Positions 42,682-51,358 are shown, counted from the stretch's first letter. The stretch: 64,000 nt of DNA from Bacillus xiapuensis (GCF_002797355.1 NZ_KZ454940.1:248001-312000), one strand, 5' to 3'. Made by a program: numbers and translations. The notes: generated from the letters alone by a model not told the origin.

Positions 42682-43947
42682 ATGCAGATCAAGACAATAG
42701 AAACGAGAACTGTTCCGACGGTCCAGCTGGAATACCTCGGAAAAACACTGACTTTTCACAGCAAATACAATCCCTTGCATGAAGCGGAAGTTTGGTGCAA
42801 AAATGCAGTAGAACGCATAAAGAAAAATCAGCAGGTCCTTGTCATTGGACTAGGTGCCGGCTACCATATTCAATTGCTTGCCAAGCTGTTGCCTGAGCAG
42901 TCTATTACTGTCATTGAATTTAATGAGCCGTTTTTCAACTGGTTTACCCGCAGCTCTTTTTATCCGATGATTGCCGACGTGGAAAACGTTTCGGTAAAGT
43001 CCTTCAGCCAACTGTTACCGGATGAAAGAAAAGCCATCTTCTCATCGGTCAGCTCCACTAATCTATTGATCCATAAAAATGGGATAGACATCATTCCAAC
43101 TGAGTTTCAAAATATAAAAGCTTTGCTGGATGACATCAAGCTACAAAATGGTTCGATCAACAATCAGCTGGAAAATATGCAATCAAACTTTAACAGAAAT
43201 GTAGAATTGAACGATCAAGGGATTCGAGAACTGGTGAATAGATACAAAGGAAGACCGATGATTTTAGTATCAGCGGGGCCTTCGCTTGATAAGCAGCTGC
43301 CTTTATTAAAAAAGATTCGAGATGAAAACACTTTTATTATTGGAGCGGTGGGAACAGCTGTGAAACCATTGATTCAACATGATATTGTACCCGACTTTTT
43401 TGTCATTATTGATCCGAATAAAGGCACTTATAAACAGCTCACGGATGTTTGTTTGCCGGAAACGACGCTCTTTTATTTATGCACCGCCTATCACGATACC
43501 GTAATGCTTCATAAAGGACCTAGGCGCATTCTTTGGCAAGAAGGGTTTGCAGAAGCGGAGAAAATGGCGGGCATTAGAAAGGACCCTACCATCCAAACAG
43601 GCGGATCTGTAGCAACCGCTTTGCTCGATTTGATGGTTTTACTCGGCGGAGAACGCATTGCGTTAATCGGGCAAGATTTAGCGTTTACAGATGGCAAAAG
43701 CCACGCAAACAGAACGCATGCTCAAAAAGAAATGAAACAATTAAAACCGTCCCAAAAAGTGTTAAGCTATGATCAAACTGGCGAAGTATATACAGCGAAA
43801 AATTTAAACATCTACCGTAAATGGTTTGAAACGTTTGCTAGAGAGCACCCTCATTTGCATCTTTATAATTGTACTGAGGGAGGAGCCTATATCCACAATT
43901 GGGAACATATTCGCTTGCAAGACTATTATGTAAAATATAAACCATAA
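42682..43947 (+). CDS. Maf-type flagellin glycosyltransferase (DUF115), short form
   Basis: A 421-residue Maf-family protein lacking the long helical C-terminus of the other copy. Motifs: VLVIGLGAGYHIQLLAKLL, the DUF115 core RPMILVSAGPSLDKQLPLLKKI, GAVGTAVKPLIQHDIVPDFFVIIDPN, TGGSVATALLDLMVLLGGERIALIGQDLAFTDGKSHA, and NCTEGGAYIHNWEHI. The SAGPSL, IDPN and GQDLA blocks correspond to those of the long copy, so the two are paralogues; they may serve different flagellins or different residues. GGAG at 42668-42671 precedes the ATG. It is divergent from the acidic-protein/Maf pair. Confidence 0.86.
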   Translation: MQIKTIETRTVPTVQLEYLGKTLTFHSKYNPLHEAEVWCKNAVERIKKNQQVLVIGLGAGYHIQLLAKLLPEQSITVIEFNEPFFNWFTRSSFYPMIADVENVSVKSFSQLLPDERKAIFSSVSSTNLLIHKNGIDIIPTEFQNIKALLDDIKLQNGSINNQLENMQSNFNRNVELNDQGIRELVNRYKGRPMILVSAGPSLDKQLPLLKKIRDENTFIIGAVGTAVKPLIQHDIVPDFFVIIDPNKGTYKQLTDVCLPETTLFYLCTAYHDTVMLHKGPRRILWQEGFAEAEKMAGIRKDPTIQTGGSVATALLDLMVLLGGERIALIGQDLAFTDGKSHANRTHAQKEMKQLKPSQKVLSYDQTGEVYTAKNLNIYRKWFETFAREHPHLHLYNCTEGGAYIHNWEHIRLQDYYVKYKP

Positions 43948-44186
43948 AGAGATATTTCTATCAGCGGGGCTCTTCATTCCCCGCTATTTGTTCGTTGACG
44001 AACCAACCTTGCTCCTTACATGCGGAATAAACAGCCACATTCCCCATAAGTCATTTGGCTGACGGACGATTTCTTTGCTAAAGAAAAAGTAAAAAGACTC
44101 AGCCTGCTTCAAGCAAAATTTTATCATGGCTTTACATCAGGTCAGCTGAATCATTTCTTTTTCTCTAACTAGGCCCCTTCATAACT

Positions 44187-44321
44187 TTATGACGCTTGAT
44201 CCAGCCAACTTGGCATCTGTATGTGACGCCAGTCAAGCTCATCATATCGTATCACTCCAAGATGAACGACCGTCTGCTTGCCACAGCACACCGAATAATC
44301 ACAGCCTCCATCCTTTTTCAA
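44187..44321 (-). pseudogene. Possible gene remnant downstream of hag
   Basis: A minus-strand frame reads LKKDGGCDYSVCCGKQTVVHL...DELDWRHIQMPSWLDQAS and stops. It looks protein-like in composition but has only a TTG and no ribosome site, and it lies after the hag terminator. It is probably the tail of a lost gene at the edge of the accessory segment. Family unknown. Confidence 0.25.
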
Positions 44322-44336
44322 TCTTTATACTGAAAT

Positions 44337-44376
44337 AAAAAAATCCGGTTTTCCAAAAATGGAAAACCGGATTTTG
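44337..44376 (-). terminator. Terminator of hag
   Basis: AAAATCCGGTTTTCCA and TGGAAAACCGGATTTT pair nearly perfectly around TTTT, with a long T run on the minus strand. Confidence 0.93.
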
Positions 44377-44383
44377 AAAATTA

Positions 44384-45211
44384 TTAACGAAGAAGTTGGA
44401 GAACTCCTTGTGGTTGCTGATTAGCTTGAGCTAGCATTGCTTGAGATGCTTGCGCTAAGATCGAATTCTTCGTTTGGTTCATCATTTCTTTCGCCATGTC
44501 AACGTCACGGATACGAGATTCCGCAGCTGTTAGGTTTTCAGAAGATGTTCCTAAGTTGTTGATAGTGTGCTCTAAACGGTTTTGGTTCGCACCAAGCTTC
44601 GCACGCTCAGCAGACACTTTATCAATTGCATCTTGAATTGTAGTAATCGCTTTATCGGCACCAGATTGAGTTTTGATGTCCACACCGCTAACGGCTAAAC
44701 CGCTAGCACCTGCGCCCATATTAGCAATTGTTAATTCCATGTTTTGTCCTTCATTCGCGCCAATATGGAATTTAACAGCGCCTGAACCATCAAGAGTTCC
44801 GTCTAATAATTTCTTAGTGTTGAACTCTGTATTGCCAGCAATACGGTCAATTTCTGAAATTAACTCGCTAACTTCTTTTTGAAGCTCGTCACGGTCAGTA
44901 GATGTATTTGTATCATTGGCAGATTGGACTGCTAGTTCACGCATACGCTGAAGAATAGAGTGTGTTTCGTTCAATGCGCCCTCAGCTGTTTGGATTAAAG
45001 AAATACCGTCTTGCGCGTTTTTAGCAGCCATATCTAAGCCGCGGATTTGTCCGCGCATTTTTTCAGAGATCGCTAGACCTGCAGCGTCATCTCCTGCACG
45101 GTTAATGCGAAGACCTGAAGATAATTTTTCCATTGATTTAGATTGCATGCCATTGGCACTGTTTAGCTGGCGGTATGTGTTAAGCGCCGCGATATTATGG
45201 TTGATTCTCAT
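44384..45211 (-). CDS. hag: Major flagellin Hag
   Basis: A 275-residue flagellin: [68 protein letters not shown], and C-terminal [46 protein letters not shown]. The central domain is short (about 140-200). It is the main filament subunit, with the SigD promoter, CsrA site and terminator expected of an abundantly made protein. Synteny with csrA-fliW upstream is normal. flaG, the next gene downstream in B. subtilis, is 26 kb away here. Confidence 0.97.
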   Translation of the reverse strand: MRINHNIAALNTYRQLNSANGMQSKSMEKLSSGLRINRAGDDAAGLAISEKMRGQIRGLDMAAKNAQDGISLIQTAEGALNETHSILQRMRELAVQSANDTNTSTDRDELQKEVSELISEIDRIAGNTEFNTKKLLDGTLDGSGAVKFHIGANEGQNMELTIANMGAGASGLAVSGVDIKTQSGADKAITTIQDAIDKVSAERAKLGANQNRLEHTINNLGTSSENLTAAESRIRDVDMAKEMMNQTKNSILAQASQAMLAQANQQPQGVLQLLR

Positions 45212-45236
45212 AATATGATTTCCTCCTTGAGTGAAT

Positions 45237-45256
45237 CGTTCACGTCCTTGTGAACG
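45237..45256 (-). promoter_or_regulatory. CsrA-binding hairpin in the hag leader
   Basis: On the minus strand CGTTCAC and GTGAACG pair with AAGGAC in the loop. ACAAGGACGT matches the CsrA consensus RUACARGGAUGU core at nearly all positions. A second GGA lies at the Shine-Dalgarno sequence (AAGGAGG, 45222-45228). This two-site arrangement is that used by CsrA to block hag translation in B. subtilis. Confidence 0.8.
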
Positions 45257-45312
45257 CTGATTTTTTTAGGGGGAGTTCAAGTCGGCCGCCCTGAGCTCCC
45301 CGCTACATGTTT

Positions 45313-45339
45313 ATTATCGGACGGGGCAGGGAATGTTTA
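45313..45339 (-). promoter_or_regulatory. SigD promoter of hag
   Basis: TAAA (45336-45339), a 15-base spacer and CCGATAAT (45313-45320) on the minus strand fit TAAA-N15-GCCGATAT. Confidence 0.85.
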
Positions 45340-45374
45340 ATAGTTTTGAAGAAATATTTTTATCTTTTTTGCTG

Positions 45375-45405
45375 AAAAAAAGAGCTTCGCGGAGAAAGCT
45401 CTTTA
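45375..45405 (-). terminator. Terminator of the fliW-csrA unit
   Basis: AAAGAGCTTTCTCC and GAAGCTCTTTTTTT form a stem-loop overlapping the csrA stop. It also isolates hag from upstream transcription. Confidence 0.8.
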
Positions 45406-45621
45406 TTTTTCGCCTATGAAATGGGAAAGATTCTGTACGGCGGCGGAAGCGGCTTGGTTTTCTTGCTGGATGGCTACGTAAACTTCTTTGCGGTGAATGT
45501 CAATATGCTTGGGCGCGTTGATGCCGACCTTGATTTGGTCGCCGCTTGTGCCGATGATGGTGATTTCAATATCGTCGCCGATTTGGATCGATTCTCCCTG
45601 TTTTCTGGATAGCACTAGCAT
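45403..45621 (-). CDS. csrA: Carbon storage regulator CsrA (translational repressor of hag)
   Basis: A 72-residue RNA-binding protein, [22 protein letters not shown]...[19 protein letters not shown] pattern intact. As a dimer it binds GGA hairpins in the hag leader and blocks translation; FliW sequesters it when free of flagellin. The next gene is hag, whose leader carries a clear site. GGAGTGAG precedes the ATG. Confidence 0.97.
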   Translation of the reverse strand: MLVLSRKQGESIQIGDDIEITIIGTSGDQIKVGINAPKHIDIHRKEVYVAIQQENQAASAAVQNLSHFIGEK

Positions 45622-45627
45622 GATGGC

Positions 45628-46068
45628 TCACTCCTTTGCGGCGCCGGCTGGGAAAAGAGGGTGGCGCGTTTGATAGCGGCGGTCATTTAAGATGACTTGC
45701 TTCGCCTGATTGCTGGCGGTGTTGACAATCACCGGCGCCTGCAGATTGGCGGTCGTTTGCTCGAACGGATCATGAACAGTAAGTATTGTGTATACGGCGG
45801 CTTGTTCGGCTTTTTCTAATTGCAAAGCGGCAACGGCGCTATCCTCTAATTGAATATCGTAATCCGGAAAAAAGGAAAAAGGATTGGCCACGATAAATCC
45901 GAGCGAAGGCGTATTCGTTGATTGCAGAACGAAAAACACGCCGTTGTCCGGAAAAGCCAGCAGGGTGAATTGCTTCTCGCCGGCAAAACCGGGAAGGCCT
46001 TGGCGGAATGTCCAAATGTCCTTCTGGCTGATGTTGATTTGTCCGTGGTATTTTGTATCAATGATCAT
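45628..46068 (-). CDS. fliW: Flagellar assembly factor FliW
   Basis: A 146-residue beta-rich protein (TKYHGQINISQKDIWTFRQGLPGFAGEKQFTLL, STNTPSLGFIVANPFSFFPDYDI, VYTILTVHDPFEQTTANLQAPVIVN). FliW binds Hag or, when Hag is exported, CsrA, relieving repression. It ends 6 bases before csrA, so it is one operon with it. Confidence 0.96.
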   Translation of the reverse strand: MIIDTKYHGQINISQKDIWTFRQGLPGFAGEKQFTLLAFPDNGVFFVLQSTNTPSLGFIVANPFSFFPDYDIQLEDSAVAALQLEKAEQAAVYTILTVHDPFEQTTANLQAPVIVNTASNQAKQVILNDRRYQTRHPLFPAGAAKE

Positions 46069-46086
46069 CGTTTCACGTTCCTTTGA

Positions 46087-46677
46087 TTAAATTTCCTGCT
46101 CGTAATGAATGCCTTTATATTTTAAATTTACAAAGTCAATGTCGACAGATGGATATTGCTTCATGGATACATGCACTTTCCCGGGCTGATAGTCATGAAT
46201 CGGTTTATTCGCTCTCGTATTGTTGATGATGCCGCGGGTTTGCACATCGATGTTCACGCTGGCCGGCTGGTAGTGGATCTTCACGCTGCCGGCCGATGGA
46301 ATAAAACCGATGTTGAATTCCAAGGGCGGACCTTCACTGTTTCTTCTCGCTTGCTCCGGTATCGGATTGCCGCCGTTTTCAATTCTCATCAGCTCATCGC
46401 CATCAGCGGAAACGCGCGCCAGCCCCTCGATCCAATCCTGGTAGCCGCGCTGGGCAAATTCTTCGATGCGTTTTCTGACGCTTTTCAAGTCCATGTCTTC
46501 CCGCGCTTTCGTCTGATCAATCGTTAACTTCGACGGCGTCGTTTCAATCGACAGCTCAGCCGGCGGCTGCTGCAAATCGAGCTCGGCTGGCGGCTGCTGA
46601 AGCGACTGCACCGGCTTTTCAATATCCAGGGCGATTTGCGCCCGCTGCGATGTCATGCGGATTTGAGCCAATTCCAT
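46087..46677 (-). CDS. yviE: YviE-type flagellar-locus protein (DUF6470-like)
   Basis: A 196-residue soluble protein corresponding to B. subtilis YviE by position (between flgL and fliW) and sequence pattern: MELAQIRMTSQRAQIALDIEKP near the start and KPIHDYQPGKVHVSMKQYPSVDIDFVNLKYKGIHYE at the end. A short tandem repeat, LQQPPAEL twice at about residues 26-41, is unusual. Function unknown; a role in flagellar assembly or quality control is only contextual. Confidence 0.82.
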   Translation of the reverse strand: MELAQIRMTSQRAQIALDIEKPVQSLQQPPAELDLQQPPAELSIETTPSKLTIDQTKAREDMDLKSVRKRIEEFAQRGYQDWIEGLARVSADGDELMRIENGGNPIPEQARRNSEGPPLEFNIGFIPSAGSVKIHYQPASVNIDVQTRGIINNTRANKPIHDYQPGKVHVSMKQYPSVDIDFVNLKYKGIHYEQEI

Positions 46678-46725
46678 ACGTAGTCACCTCATTTTAAAGA
46701 AAAGCTATCCCCAAGACGGAATAGC

Positions 46726-47607
46726 TTATCGTAAAAAGTCCATCAGCGTAGGCTGAATGATGCGCGCGCCGACACCTAGAGAGGCGCGGTGAATGCTTTC
46801 CTGCGTTTTCAATTGGGTAATCGCCTTCTCAATGTCGATATCTTCATTTTCCGACATGATGCGCTTGGCGATGACCTCCTGCTGATTGATCCGGTCTTCC
46901 ATCAGCTCAATGCGATTGAGACGGGCGCCCATGCTTGCGCGTTCATAGGTCATGGCATCGATATGGTTATCTAATTCCGTTAGAAAGCCATTCAGCTCCT
47001 TGCCTGTTGCCCCGCTATCTAATTTCGTGATCAGATCATTCACATCTGTAAATAAGTCTTGGCTAAAAGTCTTTTGTGGATTGGCATTCACTGGAATTTC
47101 TACACCTTTTGCCAGCTCAATCAACACTGGCTGACTGTTTTGAGAAACGGTCGGCGGATTTTTCTTGATGTCCACAGGGGGCGACATCGTATCCGTTCCG
47201 TTAAATAGGTATTTATCCCCAAATTTTGTATTGGCGATTTGCGCCAAATGCTCCTTCAATTGCTTAACCTCTTCACTGATTCCCTGCCGCTGTGTTTCTT
47301 CATAGGTGTCGTTGCTCGCTTGCACGGTCAATTCTCGAATACGGTGCAAAGCCTGTGTCGCTTTGTCCAGTGCGGAATCCGTATTTTCCACCCAGTTATA
47401 CGCTTCTCCGAAATTGCGCTGATATTGCTCGACTTCCAGAACCGCGGTGCGGTAGCTCATGCCTTTCATGGCTACAACGGGATCATCTGACGGCCTTGTG
47501 ATCTTCTTTTGCGTATTGATTTGCTCTTCCAGCTTTCCCAGTCTTTCATAACTATTAGAGAGACGAGAAAGCATGTTATTGGATAACATCGATTGTGTCA
47601 CGCGCAC
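46726..47607 (-). CDS. flgL: Flagellar hook-associated protein 3 FlgL
   Basis: A 293-residue hook-filament junction protein: MRVTQSMLSNNMLSRLSNSYERLGKLEEQI at the start, and the flagellin-like D0/D1 helices with NGTDTMSPP in the middle and IEKAITQLKTQESIHRASLGVGARIIQPTLMDFLR at the end. It joins hook and filament with FlgK, which is upstream. Confidence 0.95.
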   Translation of the reverse strand: MRVTQSMLSNNMLSRLSNSYERLGKLEEQINTQKKITRPSDDPVVAMKGMSYRTAVLEVEQYQRNFGEAYNWVENTDSALDKATQALHRIRELTVQASNDTYEETQRQGISEEVKQLKEHLAQIANTKFGDKYLFNGTDTMSPPVDIKKNPPTVSQNSQPVLIELAKGVEIPVNANPQKTFSQDLFTDVNDLITKLDSGATGKELNGFLTELDNHIDAMTYERASMGARLNRIELMEDRINQQEVIAKRIMSENEDIDIEKAITQLKTQESIHRASLGVGARIIQPTLMDFLR

Positions 47608-47630
47608 AATCCTTCACCTGCCTTTATGAA

Positions 47631-49214
47631 TTATCTTCCTACAACGCCCATGCCATTAATAATTTTGTCAAGCATTTCATCAACGACCGTAATATTTCTG
47701 GCTGCGGCATTATAGGCATGCTGATATTTAATTAAATTCGTCATTTCTTCATCCAGCGATACCGAGCTGATGGACTGGCGGTTCGTTTCAATAGAGGCGG
47801 TCAATATCTTCGTGTCGCTTGCCAGCCGGTTGGCCTTTAAGGCCTCGACGCCGAGACGTCCGATCACGCCTTCAAAAAAGGTTTTGATCGAACCAGCTTC
47901 AACAGGCACACCGTCAGCTGCGGTTATCAAGTTGCTGGAAATCTTACCTAGCTCAATCGCGTTCTTTCCGTTTCCGCCATTGGATTTAATCGGCTGAACG
48001 GATAAATCGGCAGCTACTTGAGAGGCTGCAATATCCTCAGGATCAAGATCCTTCTGTATTGCAATGATTTTCGCGGCGTCTTTATAATTGTCTTTTGTCA
48101 GTCCACTTACGTCAAAAAACTCTTTCCCCTTTTGATCCTGATTCAGCCCGTACCCCTCTTTATGCTGGTTATTAAACATCGTCGCGAACGTATAGGCTAG
48201 CTTATCTAAATCATCCAGCATGCGAGGGTACAGACCTTTCACTTCTGATCCATCCTGGTAGCCGTACGCTTCAGCCATTGATCTCAGCTTACCTTGGGTA
48301 AAATCCTTTACGTCCAGCGCTGTATCGCCGACTTTAAAACCCGTGACCGCCCCGTCCGGCAAATCCGGCAGACCGTTGCTGTCGCTGTCAATTGCCGGCT
48401 TTTCGGACTGCACGCTGATTTGCTGGACATCCGTACCCGTGATTAATTTCACTTCCTGGCCATTGGCGTCAAGCATGGTGATATTATAGATGCCTTCGGC
48501 GATATCAAGCGCATGGCCGCCTGACCCGACCGTTTCCACTTGGATATTGACATGCTGGGATAATTGATCGACTAAGCGGTCGCGCTGATCATACAAGTCA
48601 TTCGGCAAATAGCCATGCGGCTCTATTTCCCCGATTTGCCGATTTAAATCACTGATCTGATCAAGCAGGGAATTAATCTCCTTAATGTTCACGCTGATTT
48701 GATTGCCCAGGTCCTTTTGGACCGTCGAAAGCGAGCTGTGCAGATGTTCAAAGGTATCAATGACGGCCTCTCCCCGCTCCAGCACCACTTCTCGGGCGCC
48801 GATGTTCTCGGGATGAACGCTTAAGTCCTGAAGCGACTGCCAGAACTCTCCCATCACCGCGGAAAGACCGTTTTTGCTTGGTTCGTTCATGATATCTTCC
48901 ATTTTGCTCAGCGATTCGGCGCGGGCTTGCCAGTATCCGAGTTTATTATTCTCTCCGCGGAACTGCATATCGATAAAATTATCTCTCACCCGCTGCACGG
49001 ATCCCGCCTCGACACCAGTTCCCATTTGCCCGGGAATGCCCGGACGGTTCATGCCGATCGCCGGATAGGGCAGAGTCGTCTGGAAGTTAACCCGTTGGCG
49101 CGTGTATCCCGGCGTATTGGCGTTAGAGATATTGTGGCCTGTCGTATATAAAGCGCTTTGCTGTGTGAACATGGCGCGCTTTGCTGTTTCTAATCCAAAA
49201 AAAGTGGATCGCAT
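47631..49214 (-). CDS. flgK: Flagellar hook-associated protein 1 FlgK
   Basis: A 527-residue protein with the FlgK start MRSTFFGLETAKRAMFTQQSALYTTGHNISNANTPGYTRQRVNF and the C-terminal IETNRQSISSVSLDEEMTNLIKYQHAYNAAARNITVVDEMLDKII. The start at 49214 follows GGAGG; the frame extends 11 codons further. It forms the first junction ring on the hook. It is in operon flgM-flgN-flgK-flgL. Confidence 0.95.
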   Translation of the reverse strand: MRSTFFGLETAKRAMFTQQSALYTTGHNISNANTPGYTRQRVNFQTTLPYPAIGMNRPGIPGQMGTGVEAGSVQRVRDNFIDMQFRGENNKLGYWQARAESLSKMEDIMNEPSKNGLSAVMGEFWQSLQDLSVHPENIGAREVVLERGEAVIDTFEHLHSSLSTVQKDLGNQISVNIKEINSLLDQISDLNRQIGEIEPHGYLPNDLYDQRDRLVDQLSQHVNIQVETVGSGGHALDIAEGIYNITMLDANGQEVKLITGTDVQQISVQSEKPAIDSDSNGLPDLPDGAVTGFKVGDTALDVKDFTQGKLRSMAEAYGYQDGSEVKGLYPRMLDDLDKLAYTFATMFNNQHKEGYGLNQDQKGKEFFDVSGLTKDNYKDAAKIIAIQKDLDPEDIAASQVAADLSVQPIKSNGGNGKNAIELGKISSNLITAADGVPVEAGSIKTFFEGVIGRLGVEALKANRLASDTKILTASIETNRQSISSVSLDEEMTNLIKYQHAYNAAARNITVVDEMLDKIINGMGVVGR

Positions 49215-49267
49215 GAATGTGCCTCCGTTTCTGTTTTGAAGGAACACGCGGCGGTGATCCTCATCGT

Positions 49268-49747
49268 TTATACTTGTGAGTCAAACATGGATTGCTTGTG
49301 CGGCTGCTGGCTTCGGTGTTTGGCCGGGTGGCTGTAGGTAGCCCGCTCCGGCTGCGGCTGCAAGAGTCCCATGCTCATATTGACAAACTGCAATGATTGA
49401 TACACGAGCTGCTGGTTGAGCTCATTTTGCTCCTTCAGCTCTGTCACATACTGGAACAGGCCGCGCTGCAGCTCCTGCAGACGTTCCTGTTCGTCTGCCG
49501 GAGCCTGGCGGATGCAGTCAGAAAGCGTCGCATCTCCTCGGCCCGTCAGCTCCATCACTTGCTGCTTCCTTTGGCTTTCCATCGTCTGAATGGCCGCCAC
49601 ATACTTCTGCTCGTCCTTGAGCAATTGATCGAGTCCGTTCATATCATTCAGCTTAATTACTTCTGTTTTCTTCTCCGCTAACTGGAGGAGCCTTTCATGC
49701 AGGCGAACCATCTTATCGAGTGTTTCGATTAGCTTTTGTGCGGGCAT
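49268..49747 (-). CDS. flgN: FlgN-type flagellar export chaperone
   Basis: A 159-residue helical protein (YvyG/FlgN pattern: MPAQKLIETLDKMVRLHERLLQLAEKKTEVIKLNDMNGLDQLLKDEQKYVAAI). FlgN keeps FlgK and FlgL soluble for export. The start at 49747 follows AGAGGGAG; an upstream in-frame ATG at 49774 is inside flgM's tail region. It lies between flgM and flgK, as in B. subtilis. Confidence 0.88.
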   Translation of the reverse strand: MPAQKLIETLDKMVRLHERLLQLAEKKTEVIKLNDMNGLDQLLKDEQKYVAAIQTMESQRKQQVMELTGRGDATLSDCIRQAPADEQERLQELQRGLFQYVTELKEQNELNQQLVYQSLQFVNMSMGLLQPQPERATYSHPAKHRSQQPHKQSMFDSQV

Positions 49748-49782
49748 GATCTCCCTCTGCTTTCTTTGCGGCAAGCCGCTGT

Positions 49783-50049
49783 TTATTTTCTAGTAAAAAA
49801 GTTCACAAGTCCTTTGGCGATCTGTTCCGGATTCGGCTTGTAATGTCCGGAGGCTACTTCCTGTTTCAAATCAGAAATCCTATCCCTGCGCTCCTGTAAA
49901 AGCTTTGATGCTTCCTGCATTTCTTTGGCCGCTGAAGAGATTTCCAGCTTATCGGCTGGCGCTCCGGAAGTTTTCTTCGCTTCCTCTTGTTTGTTAAGCT
50001 GCTTTTGATATGGATTCATTCCGGATACGCCTGTCTTTTGAATTTTCAA
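49783..50049 (-). CDS. flgM: Anti-sigma-D factor FlgM
   Basis: An 88-residue protein with the FlgM pattern: basic start MKIQKTGVSGMNPYQKQ, a middle KLEISSAAKEMQEAS, and the sigma-binding helix IADLKQEV-like DRISDLKQEVASGHYKPNPEQIAKGLV. It holds SigD inactive until the hook is finished. The start codon is TTG at 50049 with GTGAGGG upstream. A SigD-like promoter lies about 50 bases upstream, giving autoregulation. Confidence 0.94.
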   Translation of the reverse strand: MKIQKTGVSGMNPYQKQLNKQEEAKKTSGAPADKLEISSAAKEMQEASKLLQERRDRISDLKQEVASGHYKPNPEQIAKGLVNFFTRK

Positions 50050-50095
50050 CGCATATCCCTCACTTTCTTACGGACCGTTTTCTTATTTTTCATTT

Positions 50096-50121
50096 ATATC
50101 GACCGTTTGCCAAAAAGTTTA
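50096..50121 (-). promoter_or_regulatory. SigD-like promoter of flgM-flgN-flgK-flgL
   Basis: On the minus strand TAAA (50118-50121), a 14-base spacer, and GTCGATAT (50096-50103), close to the GCCGATAT consensus. Confidence 0.65.
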
Positions 50122-50185
50122 AGTTCTTTTTCTAGGTTATTTGGCTCAATTAAGCCGGCCAACTTGCGCGTTTTCCGCCTTTAGG

Positions 50186-50614
50186 CTATTCCTTTGATGT
50201 ATCTTGATTCATCGCGTAATAAGTGGTGATTCTCTCATTTTCCCGTTTTGCCTTTTCAAATTCTTCATTTTTTTCCGCCCGCTTGATATCCTCTTTTATC
50301 TCTTCTCGGCATTTAGCGCAGATCGTCCCTCTCGTAATCAGCGTTCCGCAGCGGTCGCACGGATAGCCCATATTCGGAAATTGGGCGGCATGAAGGCGGC
50401 CCTTCTTCATCCATTTGTAAAGCAATTTCTCCTCCACACCCGTCGCTTCCACAACACGTTCAATCGTCGCAGCACGGTTTTCGCGCTGCCGCAAAAATTT
50501 ATAGACCTTCTCATACATTTGTTCTTCTTCTTTGGCACATTTGGCACACACATCGCGAAAGGCATTACTCATATACAGCTCACCGCAGCGCGGACAATTG
50601 GTAATTTCATTCAT
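50186..50614 (-). CDS. yvyF: YvyF-type zinc-ribbon regulatory protein
   Basis: A 142-residue protein of the TIGR03826/YvyF type: an N-terminal zinc site CPRCGELYMSNAFRDVCAKC (residues 7-26), an HTH-like middle (RAATIERVVEATGVEEKLLYKWMKKGRL), and a second site CDRCGTLITRGTICAKC. It is found between comF and flgM in Bacillus. A regulatory role in the flagellar operon is assumed, not proven. Confidence 0.9.
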   Translation of the reverse strand: MNEITNCPRCGELYMSNAFRDVCAKCAKEEEQMYEKVYKFLRQRENRAATIERVVEATGVEEKLLYKWMKKGRLHAAQFPNMGYPCDRCGTLITRGTICAKCREEIKEDIKRAEKNEEFEKAKRENERITTYYAMNQDTSKE

Positions 50615-50653
50615 TTCGCTTTCCTCCCCAAGACATTCTTTCCTTTATTATAG

Positions 50654-51358
50654 TTAACCGCGGGATAGAGTAAAGGAATAAATGTCCTTTGCGCCCGCTC
50701 CCTTCAACAATTTAGCCGCCTGCCTGACCGTGGAGCCTGTAGTATATATATCGTCGACTATCACGATCGTTTGATTGCTCCACTCCTTTTTTTCGATCAG
50801 GCTAAACACTTGCTTCCTCTGCATCCGCTCGGCCCGGGATTTCTTGGCCTGCTTTTCAGCATGCATGCGCTGCAAGATATCCGTCACGCCAAGGCCCGCT
50901 TCCTCCGCTAATGCCTTCGCCTGATTGAATCCTCGTTCCCTCAGCCGCTCTTCACTCAGCGGGATCACCGTCAGCACATCATACTCCAGCTGCTGGAGGG
51001 TCCGCTTGATCTCCTTCGAAAAACAACGCGCCAGCACATAATCCCCGCGGTATTTAAAACGGCTGATCCACGCCTGCATCGCCTCGTTATAAGTAAACAG
51101 AGAAAGATTTCCGGAAAGCACGCCGCGGTAGTCGGGGTCCTGCTCCCAGCGCAAGCAATCGCAGCAGCACCCTTCCTCCACATGCGCTGCATCCAGACTT
51201 TCCAGCGGGCGCGAACACTTCTGGCATCTCTCTCCTTCAATTGGCTGAAATCTTGACAGGCAGCGCCCGCAAAGCTCTTCCGCCTCCTGCACTAAGAAGA
51301 ACTGCCGCCAATTCAGCAGCGCGGCTTGTTCTTGGCCGCAAAGCAAACAGCGCTTCAT
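50654..51358 (-). CDS. comFC: Competence protein ComFC (phosphoribosyltransferase-like)
   Basis: A 234-residue protein with N-terminal zinc-binding CLLCGQE...CGRC and CQKCSRP clusters and a PRTase domain with the PRPP motif TIVIVDDIYTTGSTVRQA near residue 200. It is needed for DNA uptake in competence along with the ComFA helicase. It overlaps comFA by 4 bases. comFB is not present between them as it is in B. subtilis. Confidence 0.94.
   Translation of the reverse strand: MKRCLLCGQEQAALLNWRQFFLVQEAEELCGRCLSRFQPIEGERCQKCSRPLESLDAAHVEEGCCCDCLRWEQDPDYRGVLSGNLSLFTYNEAMQAWISRFKYRGDYVLARCFSKEIKRTLQQLEYDVLTVIPLSEERLRERGFNQAKALAEEAGLGVTDILQRMHAEKQAKKSRAERMQRKQVFSLIEKKEWSNQTIVIVDDIYTTGSTVRQAAKLLKGAGAKDIYSFTLSRG

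Larger units (their letters stand above)
43948..44383. other. Intergenic stretch between Maf and hag
   Basis: 436 bases. It holds a possible gene remnant on the minus strand (44187-44321) and the hag terminator. No intact gene is supported. Confidence 0.5.
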
